Assembly: GCA_018242105.1 (NCBI GenBank) | Contig: JAFECP010000020.1 | Location: 1 to 41,906, forward strand | Source of the DNA: Pseudomonadota bacterium | GTDB lineage: Bacteria; Pseudomonadota; Alphaproteobacteria; Micropepsales; Micropepsaceae | Direction: 5' to 3' | DNA length: 41,906 nucleotides | Shown here: one piece after another, positions 33,658 to 41,537 of the stretch | How positions within the stretch are numbered: the first letter of the stretch is position 1 | How the letters are laid out: each line of letters begins with the position of its first letter | Notes under the pieces: model-generated | Told to the model about the DNA's origin: nothing | The model's input: only the letters and a program-made list of their open reading frames with translations | Database searches by the model: none | Program-made: the position numbers and the translations under genes

Positions 33658-33701
33658 ATTGTGGCACCGCAGTTGGCCCGGTGGCCGGGTTGTGCCACAA
33701 T
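33658..33701. repeat. Inverted repeat between ppk2 and the methyltransferase
   Basis: ATTGTGGCAC (33658-33667) and GTGCCACAAT (33692-33701) pair perfectly. The inner part can form a second stem (CCCGG-TGG-CCGGG). It may be a terminator for the convergent genes, though the T-run is poor, or an end structure of the inserted segment. Confidence 0.6.
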
Positions 33702-33735
33702 TTGTTGCGCTGAAATGTTGTTGCCGCCGCCGAAT

Positions 33736-34707
33736 TCATGACCGCTTTGCGACTACGGTGATGCCTGCTTCCTCGACGTGGAAGTGTTCGATTTCAAGGC
33801 CGAGTTCACCGCACCATTGTCTGACCTCATCCGGCGTCTGCCTGTGCGCATAAGCGGGTGCGAACCAGTCGAAATTGATGTGATTCATATCGGCGAATGA
33901 CAAATCGGGCCGAACGAAGGCTTTGAGGACATGCCAGTAGAAAAAACGCTGGACCGGCCATTTTCCAGCGGGAATGCCCAACGCGCGCACCGGTGCATCA
34001 AGTTCGATTTCGGCGTCGATCTTGCCGAGAGCTATTCCCAGCCGAGTGATGTCCTCCGTCGCTTCCCACGCTTTCTCTGGAGACAGATGAGAAAATTGCT
34101 CTCGTACATAATCGTCCGTGAATTCGCGGATGGCCGACTTCTTCGCGTAAACGTAGAACGCAATTTTTCCGCCGCGCCGCAGCTTCGGAACCAGCGAGGC
34201 GAGCGCCCCGCGCGTTGACGGTGTGTGATGGAGCGTTCCTTCCGCCATGATGAAATCCACCGCCTCATTCGCGATGGGCGCTTTCGTCATGTCGGCTTGA
34301 ATGAAAAGATTTTGAGATGAAGCCGCACCGATCGTTTCCGCCGCGATATCGACAGCGCGCGAGATATCAAGTCCGACATAACGAATATCGTCAAACATGC
34401 CGCTGAAATTGACCAAGGCCGCCAGGCCGCTACCGCACCCTGCATCGAGGACAATCGGGTGCTTTCCGGCAGGAAAATAGGAAGCAATCTCCCTTCCGCC
34501 GAAACGTGCGACGGTCCAGTCGTGGTGCAATTTTCGGATGGATGGATTATCTACCGAGTAAGTGTCGCGCTGGTGCCATTTGAATCCGAAGGCATCGCTT
34601 GTTTGCGCCTGTTGATTATCGACAAGAGACGCATCGCGCAGAACCCCATCTGACATCACCAAATTTCGGTCCGGCAATAGAATTTCAGAAGCCCAATCGG
34701 CGTGCAT
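33736..34707 (-). CDS. Class I SAM-dependent methyltransferase
   Basis: 323 residues. Motif I is VLDAGCGSGLAA (residues 86-97), then VGLDISRAVDIA, MAEGTLHHTPS and LRRGGKIAFYVY, the order of a methyltransferase-11/25 type Rossmann fold. An N-terminal segment with FGFKWHQRDTYS (about 40-51) resembles methyltransferases found in polysaccharide and secondary-metabolite loci, where W-x-x-x-D-T near the start is common. The substrate is unknown. The gene lies alone between the two 49-bp repeats, runs against ppk2 and is by eye less GC-rich than its neighbours, which suggests acquisition from elsewhere. Confidence 0.85.
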   Translation of the reverse strand: MHADWASEILLPDRNLVMSDGVLRDASLVDNQQAQTSDAFGFKWHQRDTYSVDNPSIRKLHHDWTVARFGGREIASYFPAGKHPIVLDAGCGSGLAALVNFSGMFDDIRYVGLDISRAVDIAAETIGAASSQNLFIQADMTKAPIANEAVDFIMAEGTLHHTPSTRGALASLVPKLRRGGKIAFYVYAKKSAIREFTDDYVREQFSHLSPEKAWEATEDITRLGIALGKIDAEIELDAPVRALGIPAGKWPVQRFFYWHVLKAFVRPDLSFADMNHINFDWFAPAYAHRQTPDEVRQWCGELGLEIEHFHVEEAGITVVAKRS

Positions 34708-34803
34708 ATCGATAACTCGCGAAGTTTGAAGAGCGGGGAATATAGACTGCTATTTGGGCCCGCACCAAGAGGAGATCGTCAAGAAACCCCTCCGCCCGCG
34801 ACG

Positions 34804-34852
34804 TCGTGTTCTTCTTCACGCCGGACGGCAAAAAGAGACTCGCCAGATAAAG
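34804..34852 (+). repeat. 49-bp direct repeat, copy 2 (displaced ppk2 3' end)
   Basis: Identical to 33594-33642. The frame RDVVFFFTPDGKKRLAR-stop is kept, preceded by unrelated sequence, so it is a gene-end fragment without a gene. A terminator hairpin that may once have served ppk2 follows at once. Confidence 0.9.
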
Positions 34853-34882
34853 AAATGGCCGGAGCCCGGACGCTCCGGCCAT
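34849..34882. terminator. Terminator of the 34901-35359 gene
   Basis: An 11-bp perfect stem (34855-34865 with 34872-34882, ATGGCCGGAGC/GCTCCGGCCAT) and a six-base loop, followed on the minus strand by TTTCTTT. It could also act for transcripts coming from ppk2. Confidence 0.8.
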
Positions 34883-34900
34883 CTTCGAGAAAGCCTGCAA

Positions 34901-35359
34901 TTAATGCGGCTGCGGCGTTGACACGTTGGTGTCCGTCGTCGTCGCTGCGTTCGGATTGGCCTTCACGCTTGTACCTGTGTTGGCTGAAGCGTTCGGTGTT
35001 GTAACGCCGGTATTTACGCTCGTGTCATCGGCTGGCGTCGCCTTGCGATGATGCTTGGATTTGCTCGATGCCGAGCCGCTGGAGCCGGTATCGGAGACCG
35101 GCGAGGCGGTGTTGGCGTTCACGCCCGCGCTGGTCGCCACGCCATTGGGTGAGGCCGAGGTGCTGATTTGTGCGTTGCCGGTGCCCGAGACGCCGGGGGC
35201 TGCAACGCCGCTGTTGACGGTAGCGTTTGCCGCCGGTGTTTTCGCGGAAAGGCCCGCGCCCAGCGAGCCGCTGCTCACCTGCGCCGTGGCCGATGTCGTG
35301 AAGGCGAGCGCGCCACAGAGCAGCGCTGTGCGAATGGTGTTGTGCATGGTCTTTGTCAT
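34901..35359 (-). CDS. Low-complexity exported protein of unknown function
   Basis: 152 residues from ATG 35359 (GAGGAA six bases upstream). A signal peptide (TIRTALLCGALAFTTSATA) is followed by a chain made almost only of Ser, Thr, Asn, Ala, Gly, Val and Pro, interrupted by one basic patch SKSKHHRKATP. There is no recognisable domain; it is probably disordered and periplasmic or surface-exposed. A GGAAC-N17-CGTT site about 55 bases upstream suggests general-stress control, and a strong terminator follows. I do not recognise the family. Confidence 0.7.
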   Translation of the reverse strand: MTKTMHNTIRTALLCGALAFTTSATAQVSSGSLGAGLSAKTPAANATVNSGVAAPGVSGTGNAQISTSASPNGVATSAGVNANTASPVSDTGSSGSASSKSKHHRKATPADDTSVNTGVTTPNASANTGTSVKANPNAATTTDTNVSTPQPH

Positions 35360-35413
35360 ATCCGTTTCCTCGGTTGTGATTTTTCGCGCACGGATACGCG
35401 CACGCATTAACTG

Positions 35414-35439
35414 AACGGAGGAACAGGCAATGCTGTTCC
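35414..35439 (-). promoter_or_regulatory. Candidate EcfG promoter for the low-complexity secreted protein
   Basis: GGAAC (35435-35439, minus strand) and CGTT (35414-35417) with a 17-base spacer, within the range accepted for alphaproteobacterial EcfG promoters. It would give a leader of about 45-50 bases. Confidence 0.5.
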
Positions 35440-35516
35440 GGCGCGTGTGGAAGGGTTCCGGGAACTTCGGCGCGATCAGGCGGCCTGCCAATCGAAGCTG
35501 CGCGTGATCCCGCGCA

Positions 35517-35575
35517 GCCTCCCTACGCTCTTGCGAGCTTCGGGAGGCAATCTCCGCTGCTCGCGCAGCGTAGAT
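35517..35575. repeat. Tandem hairpins abutting the 3' end of tRNA-Arg
   Basis: Hairpin one is 35517-35548 (GCCTCCC ... GGGAGGC with an inner GCTC/GAGC stem). Hairpin two is 35550-35575 (ATCT, CGCTGC-TCGC-GCAGCG type core, AGAT) and touches the CCA end of the tRNA. They may be the processing or termination structure of the tRNA transcript, or a REP-like doublet. Confidence 0.6.
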
Positions 35576-35652
35576 TGGCGACCCCGGGAAGACTCGAACT
35601 TCCGGCCTGCGGTTTAGGAAACCGCTGCTCTATCCTGCTGAGCTACGGGGTC
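35576..35652 (-). tRNA. tRNA-Arg (anticodon CCT)
   Basis: A 77-nt cloverleaf on the minus strand: acceptor GACCCCG/CGGGGTC, D stem GCTC/GAGC, anticodon stem GCGGT/ACCGC with loop TTCCTAA (anticodon CCT, reads AGG), T stem GGAAG/CTTCC with TTCGAGT. The discriminator G and CCA are encoded. Confidence 0.97.
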
Positions 35653-35703
35653 GATGCGCGGGAAATTGCCGGAACCGCGCCAGCGGAGCAAGCGCGCTCT
35701 TTG

Positions 35704-37260
35704 TTATTGGGGCCGGCCTTCGATCGAGAGCCAGCGTGTGCGGTTGAAGCCGCGGATATTGGGGATCCAGCCCTTCACCCAGGGCTGCACGATGTCCATC
35801 GTCAAAAGGAAATAGCAGGGCAGCCACGCATACTGGCTGAGCGCCAAGGCCTCGGCCTGCTCCATCAGTCTGCCACGCTCCTTCAGATCGGCGGTCTGCT
35901 GCGCCTTGTCCATCAGCGCATCGTATTGGGGATTGGAATAGCCGCCGTAATTGTTGTCTGCCGTGGTGCGCAGCAGATCGAGGAAGTTGCTGGCGTCGTT
36001 GAAATCGGCGATCCAGGCGGCGTTGGCGATGTCAAAATCGTGCTGCTGCATGCGTTGCAGATGCTGCGCGATCTCCACCGAGCTGATCGTCATGTCGATA
36101 TAGATTTGCGCGAACATCTGCTGGATCGCGGCAGCCGCGCGCCGCTGGTCCGGATTTGTGGAAGTCGCATAGACCAGATGAAAATGGTGCTGCGGGCCAT
36201 AGCCCATCGCGCGCATCAGCGCACGCGCTTTCTCGATGCGCGCGGCATAGGGCATGGCTTTGAAATCCAGCGATGCTGTGTTGGGATAGTTGGCGACGCC
36301 TGGCGGGATCATGTTGTAGGCTGGCCGCTCGCCCACGCGGCGGATTTTGTAGGCGACAGCCTCGCGGTTATAAGCGAGGGACAGCGCCTCGCGCATGCGG
36401 ATATCCTGAAAGGCCTTGCGCCGGAAATTCGCGACGATGTAATCCACGCCGAGATAGGGAACGCTCTTGATCGTGTCGGGTGCATGAGCGCGCAGCCAGC
36501 CGATCTGCGCGGCGGGGTAGGGGTTCTGCGTGTCGAGCTCGTGGCCGCGAAAGCGGATCAACGCGCCCTGCGCGTCCGGCGTGTTGAAGTAGCGCACAGT
36601 CTGAATCTTCACATGCGCGGCGTCGTAGAACAGCGGATTCTTGACGAGTGTGACGTGATCGTTAGGCACCCATTCGCCGATCTTGTAGGCGCCATTGGAA
36701 ACGTCGTTGCGCGGGCGCGACCATGCGTTGCCGTATTTCAGAACGGTATGGCGCGGAATCGGGAACGCCGTCTGGTGCATCAGCAATTCGGGCAGATAGG
36801 CGGCGGGATGCTCAAGCTGGACGACGAGCGTCTTGTCGTCGGGCGCGCTCACGCCCAGCGCCGATGGCGGCAGCGCGCCCGCACTGATCTTCTCGGCATT
36901 CTTCACCACCCACATATTGTAGGCGTAGGGCGCGGCGGTTTTCGGATCGAGCAGCCGCCGCCAGGCAAAGACGAAATCCTGCGCCGTTACCGGCACACCA
37001 TCGGACCAGCGATGGTCGCGGATGTGGAAGGTCCAGGTTTTGCCGTCCGGCGATAGCGCCCAGCTTTGTGCCGCGCCGGGAATGGGACGGCCGCGGGCAT
37101 CTTCCGTTGCCAGGCCCATCATCAGGTCGCCCATGATGTTGGATTCCCATTGGCCGTCGATGAATTGCGGATCGAGGCTTTTAATTGCCCCGCCATTGCC
37201 GCGATTGAGATAAGGACCGTCCGGTGGTGCGGGTGAACAGGCAGCGGCAAGCCCCGCCAA
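35704..37260 (-). CDS. Oligopeptide ABC transporter substrate-binding protein (OppA family), second paralogue
   Basis: 518 residues from TTG 37260, a typical SBP_bac_5 domain: GAIKSLDPQFIDGQWESNI, WSDGVPVTAQDFVFAWRRLLDP and NGAYKIGEWVPNDHVTLVKNP. The lipobox GLAAAC at the very start shows that the true signal peptide lies further upstream. In frame, only CTG at 37314 (with GGAAG seven bases before it) or the deletion of one base after an out-of-frame ATG at 37291 gives one (MRRRALAAIALAGLAAAC). It probably is a periplasmic lipoprotein feeding the permease encoded to the right. It follows its paralogue with almost no gap. Start and possible frameshift are unresolved. Confidence 0.85.
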   Translation of the reverse strand: MAGLAAACSPAPPDGPYLNRGNGGAIKSLDPQFIDGQWESNIMGDLMMGLATEDARGRPIPGAAQSWALSPDGKTWTFHIRDHRWSDGVPVTAQDFVFAWRRLLDPKTAAPYAYNMWVVKNAEKISAGALPPSALGVSAPDDKTLVVQLEHPAAYLPELLMHQTAFPIPRHTVLKYGNAWSRPRNDVSNGAYKIGEWVPNDHVTLVKNPLFYDAAHVKIQTVRYFNTPDAQGALIRFRGHELDTQNPYPAAQIGWLRAHAPDTIKSVPYLGVDYIVANFRRKAFQDIRMREALSLAYNREAVAYKIRRVGERPAYNMIPPGVANYPNTASLDFKAMPYAARIEKARALMRAMGYGPQHHFHLVYATSTNPDQRRAAAAIQQMFAQIYIDMTISSVEIAQHLQRMQQHDFDIANAAWIADFNDASNFLDLLRTTADNNYGGYSNPQYDALMDKAQQTADLKERGRLMEQAEALALSQYAWLPCYFLLTMDIVQPWVKGWIPNIRGFNRTRWLSIEGRPQ

Positions 37261-37316
37261 CGCAATCGCGGCGAGCGCGCGGACGACGCATACGGGAAAG
37301 GCGCGAAGATGCAGGA

Positions 37317-38963
37317 TCAGACTTCCGCGACGGCGCGGTCGAGCCGGATATAGCGCGTGCGATTGATGTTCACGTCGTTGCCGATCCAGTTGCGCACCTG
37401 CTTGGAGACGATATTGCGTGACACGCCATAATAGACGGGTGCGAACGGCGAATCGTCAAGCATGATCTGTTCTGCCTGCTCCAGGATGACGCCGCGCTGC
37501 ACCGGATCGCGCGTCACGTCGGATTGCGCGACAAGCGCATCGAATTTGGGATTGGAATAGCGGCCTATGTTCATGTCGTTCGACGATGTCTGGCCGAGGA
37601 AGAGGAAATCTTTCGCGTCATTGTAATCCGCGCTCCAGCCCGCCCACGCGGCCTGGAAATGCTGGCGGCGAAGCTGGTTGTAGTGAACCTGCGAGTCTGC
37701 AGGATGCAGGCTGACATTCGCGCCGATTCCTTTCCACATCGATTGCAGCGCGACGGCGATCAGCCGCGCATCGCTGGTGGCCTGGAAATTGTAATCGAAG
37801 GTGAGCGGATTGGCGGGCCCATAACCGGCTTCGGCCAGCAGCGCTTTTGCCTTTGCGATGCGTTGTGGCATTGCCGCGCCGGCGAAGTCGAGGCGCGGCT
37901 TGCCCGGATAGCCGGATATATGCGGCGGGACCATCGTATAAGCAGCGCGTTCGCCCGCGCACATAACGCGGCTCGCCATGATCTCGCGGTCGATGGCCAT
38001 GGAAACGGCCTGGCGCACCCGCATGTCGTTGAACGGCGGCTTGGTCAGGTTGAACTGCACATAGGAGATGGAGACATAGGGCGTGACGCGCAAGGTGCCC
38101 GGAAGATTGTCGCGCAGCCACCCGAACTCCGACGAGGGCACGCCTTCGGTGATGTCGAACTCGCCGGCGCGGAAGCGCTTCAGCGCGGCCGCATAGTCCT
38201 GCGCCGGGTAATAGTTCACCGTCTCGATATGGACGCTTTTCGCGTCGTAGAACTGCGGGTTCTTGACGACGGTGATGTGGTCGTTCGGCACCCATTCTTT
38301 CAGGACATAGGCGCCGTTGGTCGCGATGTTCTGTGGCTGCAGCCACTGATCGCCGTGTTTCTCCACCACGTGCTTGGGCACCGGCATGCAGGTGTAATGC
38401 TTCAAAAGCTCGGGCAGGTACGGCACCTGGTATTCGAACGCCATTTCGAACGTGCGATCGTCGATGGCGCGCACGCCAAGCGCCGTTACCGGCATCTTGC
38501 CGCCGTTCACGGCCTGCGCATTCTTGATCGGATAGAGCAGCGACGCATATTGCGCGGCCGTTTTCGGATCGAGGATGCGCTGGAATGAGAACACGAAATC
38601 CTGCGCCGTCACCGGCACGCCGTCGGACCATTTGTGATCGCGAATCTTGAATCTATAGACGAGGCCGTCGCCGCTTTGGCTATAGCTTTCCGCCGCGCCC
38701 AGCACGGGTTTGGCCGCGGCGTCTTCGGTCATCAGACCCAGGAACATGTCGCCGACGATATTGTTTTCCCAGCTCGTCTGGATCTTCTGCGGATCGAGTG
38801 TGTCGGGCTCCGCGCTGTTGCCGCGGTTAAATGTTCTGTCATCGAAGCTGGTGTGGCGTGTCGTGCCGCCGCCCAGCGAGAAGGCAGCTCCACCGACAAC
38901 GGCCAGGGTCGCGCCTGCGCCCATCAAAGCGCGGCGGCTCAAGCCAAGGCGGGTCTGTGCCAT
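37317..38963 (-). CDS. Oligopeptide ABC transporter substrate-binding protein (OppA family)
   Basis: 548 residues from ATG 38963, chosen for GGGAGG four bases before it; the frame extends 12 codons upstream without a better start. LSRRALMGAG followed by a hydrophobic stretch looks like a twin-arginine (Tat) or Sec signal. The mature protein has NRGNSAEPDTLDPQKIQTSW and DHKWSDGVPVTAQDFVFSF. NGAYVLKEWVPNDHITVVKNP is almost shared with the downstream paralogue, so the two genes arose by duplication. It binds peptides in the periplasm for the importer whose ATPase and permease genes lie at 39719-41906. Confidence 0.9.
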   Translation of the reverse strand: MAQTRLGLSRRALMGAGATLAVVGGAAFSLGGGTTRHTSFDDRTFNRGNSAEPDTLDPQKIQTSWENNIVGDMFLGLMTEDAAAKPVLGAAESYSQSGDGLVYRFKIRDHKWSDGVPVTAQDFVFSFQRILDPKTAAQYASLLYPIKNAQAVNGGKMPVTALGVRAIDDRTFEMAFEYQVPYLPELLKHYTCMPVPKHVVEKHGDQWLQPQNIATNGAYVLKEWVPNDHITVVKNPQFYDAKSVHIETVNYYPAQDYAAALKRFRAGEFDITEGVPSSEFGWLRDNLPGTLRVTPYVSISYVQFNLTKPPFNDMRVRQAVSMAIDREIMASRVMCAGERAAYTMVPPHISGYPGKPRLDFAGAAMPQRIAKAKALLAEAGYGPANPLTFDYNFQATSDARLIAVALQSMWKGIGANVSLHPADSQVHYNQLRRQHFQAAWAGWSADYNDAKDFLFLGQTSSNDMNIGRYSNPKFDALVAQSDVTRDPVQRGVILEQAEQIMLDDSPFAPVYYGVSRNIVSKQVRNWIGNDVNINRTRYIRLDRAVAEV

Positions 38964-39079
38964 GGTGCCTCCCTTGCGCCCCTCCGGGCGCCCTCGCATC
39001 GGACGGAGCGCTAAACTATGATTGGAACGGTCGCCCCGAACGACCCCAACGTATTTTGCCAGATGGGAGTGAACGAGTT

Positions 39080-39688
39080 ATGAATTTGCGTGCTATTGCG
39101 GTAACTACCGCAGGCCTTCTGGCTGTTTTTTCAGCAAGTGCCGTGGCTGGACCCCGCGACGACGTGCTGGAGGCCATGGGCAAATGCGCCGCAATTACGG
39201 ACAGCAAGGCCCGTCTCGACTGTTATGACGCCGTCGCCCCGCGCCTGCGCGATGCGTTGAACCAGCCGCCGGAGACCCTCTCTCATCCGCCGACGAAAGA
39301 GGAGCAGCAATCGTGGTTCGGGTTCAACCTGGGCAGCATTTTCGGAACCTCGCCGGACAAGCAGACGACGCCGCAGCAATTCGGATCGGATCAGCTTCCC
39401 GCGCCAGCAACGTCTTCGGCGCCTGCCGCCGGGGCCGCCCCCGTACCAGAAGTGATCGACAGCATCACCGCCAAGTTGACCGATTATTCGTTCACGCCGT
39501 TCCACAAATTCATCATCTTCCTCGACAACGGGCAGGTGTGGCGCCAAATCCAGGGCGATTCAGAGATCGCGCATTTCAGCCGTGCGGCGGCGGACAACAC
39601 CGTCACGATCGAACGCGGCGCGATCGGCAGTTACAATCTGCGGATCAACGACAGCAACAAGATATTCAAGGTCTCGCGCGTGAAGTGA
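39080..39688 (+). CDS. Exported protein with a K-C-x(8)-RLDCYD motif, unknown function
   Basis: 202 residues from ATG 39080. A signal peptide (IAVTTAGLLAVFSASAVA) is followed by MGKCAAITDSKARLDCYDAV, a two-cysteine helical motif found in various short secreted proteins, including T6SS-associated ones. Then come a Pro/Ala/Ser linker and a beta-rich C-terminal domain (FIIFLDNGQVWRQIQGD ... YNLRINDSNKIFKVSRVK). The cysteines probably form a disulfide. It lies on the opposite strand inside the peptide-transporter locus, and no link to transport is evident. No domain name can be given with confidence. Confidence 0.75.
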   Translation: MNLRAIAVTTAGLLAVFSASAVAGPRDDVLEAMGKCAAITDSKARLDCYDAVAPRLRDALNQPPETLSHPPTKEEQQSWFGFNLGSIFGTSPDKQTTPQQFGSDQLPAPATSSAPAAGAAPVPEVIDSITAKLTDYSFTPFHKFIIFLDNGQVWRQIQGDSEIAHFSRAAADNTVTIERGAIGSYNLRINDSNKIFKVSRVK

Positions 39689-39718
39689 GGTCACTCGCCC
39701 CCTTTTAGGGCGCGCTCT

Positions 39719-41536
39719 CTAAGCCGGATCGTGCTCGGCCACATAATGGCCGGGCGCGATCTCGATCAGCTTGGGCCGGTACTGTTCGGCGTCAGGATCG
39801 TCGATCATGCGCGATTTAAGGAAGCTGAGCTGCGCGCGGCTGTCGAGTGGAGACGGCAGTTCGCCTGCAAGGCCCGCGTGGTTTTTGCCGCGCTCGGCCT
39901 TCGGATCGGGAACCGGAACGGCGGCGATCAGCGCGCGCGTATAAGGATGGCGTGGATCTTCATAGATCGAATTGCGATCCGCCAATTCCACGATGCGCCC
40001 CAGATAGAGCACCATCACGCGGTGCGCGACCTGGCGGACCACCGACAGATCATGGCTGATGAAGATCATCGACATGTCGAATTCCGACTGAAGATTAAGG
40101 ATCAGGTCCACGGTCTGCGACTGAATCGAGACGTCGAGCGCGCTCACTGCTTCGTCGCACACGATGAGCTTGGGTTTGAGGATCATGGCGCGTGCGATGC
40201 CGACGCGCTGGTTCTGGCCGCCGGAGAACTCGTGCGGATAGCGGTTGATCCAGCCCGGCTCAAGCCCGACGCGCTTCATCATGGCGCGGACTTCGTCCTG
40301 GACCTGCGCCCGCGTGAGTTCGGGATGCAACGTGGCCAACGGCTCGGCAATGGATTGGCCGATGGTCATGCGCGGATCGAGACTGGCGAGCGGATCCTGG
40401 AAAACGATCTGGAATTCCTTGCGCAGCGCGCGCACCTGCGGGCCTTGCAGATCGCCCAGATCGCGGCCGCACCAGACGACCGCGCCGTCCGTCTTCTCGA
40501 TCAGCTTCATCACCGCGCGCGCCAGCGTGGATTTTCCGCAGCCGGATTCGCCCACGATGCCCAGCGTTTCGCCCTGGCGCAGCGAGAAGCTCACGCCATC
40601 GACAGCCCGCAGCGGCTTGGTTTTTGAAACGAGAAAGCCGCCGGTCTTGATCGGGAAATGGACTTTCAGGTCTTCGACATCGAGCAACCGCTTCTCGGCG
40701 CCGATGGTGGACAAGGGTTGCAGGATCGCATGGCCTTCGCGCATCGGCCTGTCGATGCGCGGCATCGCGTCGAGCAGGGCCTTCGTGTAGTCGTGCTCCG
40801 GCGTATAGAACACCTTGTCTGTGCTGCCGCTCTCCACGACTTCGCCCAGGCGCATCACCTGCACCTTGTCCGCCATACCCGCGATCACGCCCATATCGTG
40901 GCTGATCAGCACGATGGCGGTTTTCAATTCCTTCTTGAGATCGCGCATGATCTCCAGGATTTGCGCCTGCACGGTCACGTCCAGCGCGGTGGTCGGCTCG
41001 TCGGCAATAAGAAGATCGGGCGCACACACCGTCGCCATTGCGATCATGATGCGCTGGCGCATGCCGCCCGAAAGCTCATGCGGATACTGGCCCATGCGGT
41101 TGTGCGCTTCGGGCATGCGCACAAGATCCAGAATCTCCAGACAGCGTTTCTGCGCTTCGGCGCGTGGCACATGCTGGTGGGCGCGCAGGGCTTCCATCAT
41201 CTGCGCGCCGATGGTCATGTGCGGCGTCAGCGCGGTGAGCGGATCCTGGAAAATCATGGTGATCTTCGAGCCGCGCACCTTGTTGAGCGCGCGTTGCGGC
41301 AGGCCGAGAAGCTCGTTGCCGCGATATTTCACGCTGCCGGTGGCGCGGCCATTGGATGTCAGAAGGCCCAGCGCGCCGAGGAAAAGCTGGCTCTTGCCGG
41401 AACCGGATTCCCCGACGATGCCGGCGCATTCGCCTTCGCCGATATCGAAGTTGAGATTCTTGACGGCATGGACTTCCTGGTCGTGTGTTTCGAACAGCAC
41501 GTTGAAGTCGCGGATCTGGAGGATCGGCTCGCCCAT
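39719..41536 (-). CDS. Oligopeptide ABC transporter, fused double ATP-binding protein (YejF/GsiA-like)
   Basis: 605 residues from ATG 41536, one base after the permease stop. Two complete ATPase halves are joined in one chain. The first has GESGSGKSQ, LSGGMRQRIMIAMA and LLIADEPTTALD. The second has GESGCGKST, FSGGQNQRVGIARA and LIVCDEAVSALD; its catalytic region reads DEAVSALD, normal for OppF-like halves. Each half ends with the oligopeptide/dipeptide C-terminal extension (HDYTKALLDAMP; HPYTRALIAAVP). It energises peptide import at the inner membrane with the OppC-like permease upstream. Confidence 0.93.
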   Translation of the reverse strand: MGEPILQIRDFNVLFETHDQEVHAVKNLNFDIGEGECAGIVGESGSGKSQLFLGALGLLTSNGRATGSVKYRGNELLGLPQRALNKVRGSKITMIFQDPLTALTPHMTIGAQMMEALRAHQHVPRAEAQKRCLEILDLVRMPEAHNRMGQYPHELSGGMRQRIMIAMATVCAPDLLIADEPTTALDVTVQAQILEIMRDLKKELKTAIVLISHDMGVIAGMADKVQVMRLGEVVESGSTDKVFYTPEHDYTKALLDAMPRIDRPMREGHAILQPLSTIGAEKRLLDVEDLKVHFPIKTGGFLVSKTKPLRAVDGVSFSLRQGETLGIVGESGCGKSTLARAVMKLIEKTDGAVVWCGRDLGDLQGPQVRALRKEFQIVFQDPLASLDPRMTIGQSIAEPLATLHPELTRAQVQDEVRAMMKRVGLEPGWINRYPHEFSGGQNQRVGIARAMILKPKLIVCDEAVSALDVSIQSQTVDLILNLQSEFDMSMIFISHDLSVVRQVAHRVMVLYLGRIVELADRNSIYEDPRHPYTRALIAAVPVPDPKAERGKNHAGLAGELPSPLDSRAQLSFLKSRMIDDPDAEQYRPKLIEIAPGHYVAEHDPA

Positions 41537-41537
41537 G

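Noticed and set aside
35575-37056. 493-codon plus-strand open frame across the tRNA and the second OppA
   Set aside because: It begins inside the tRNA-Arg gene and is antisense to a clear OppA protein.
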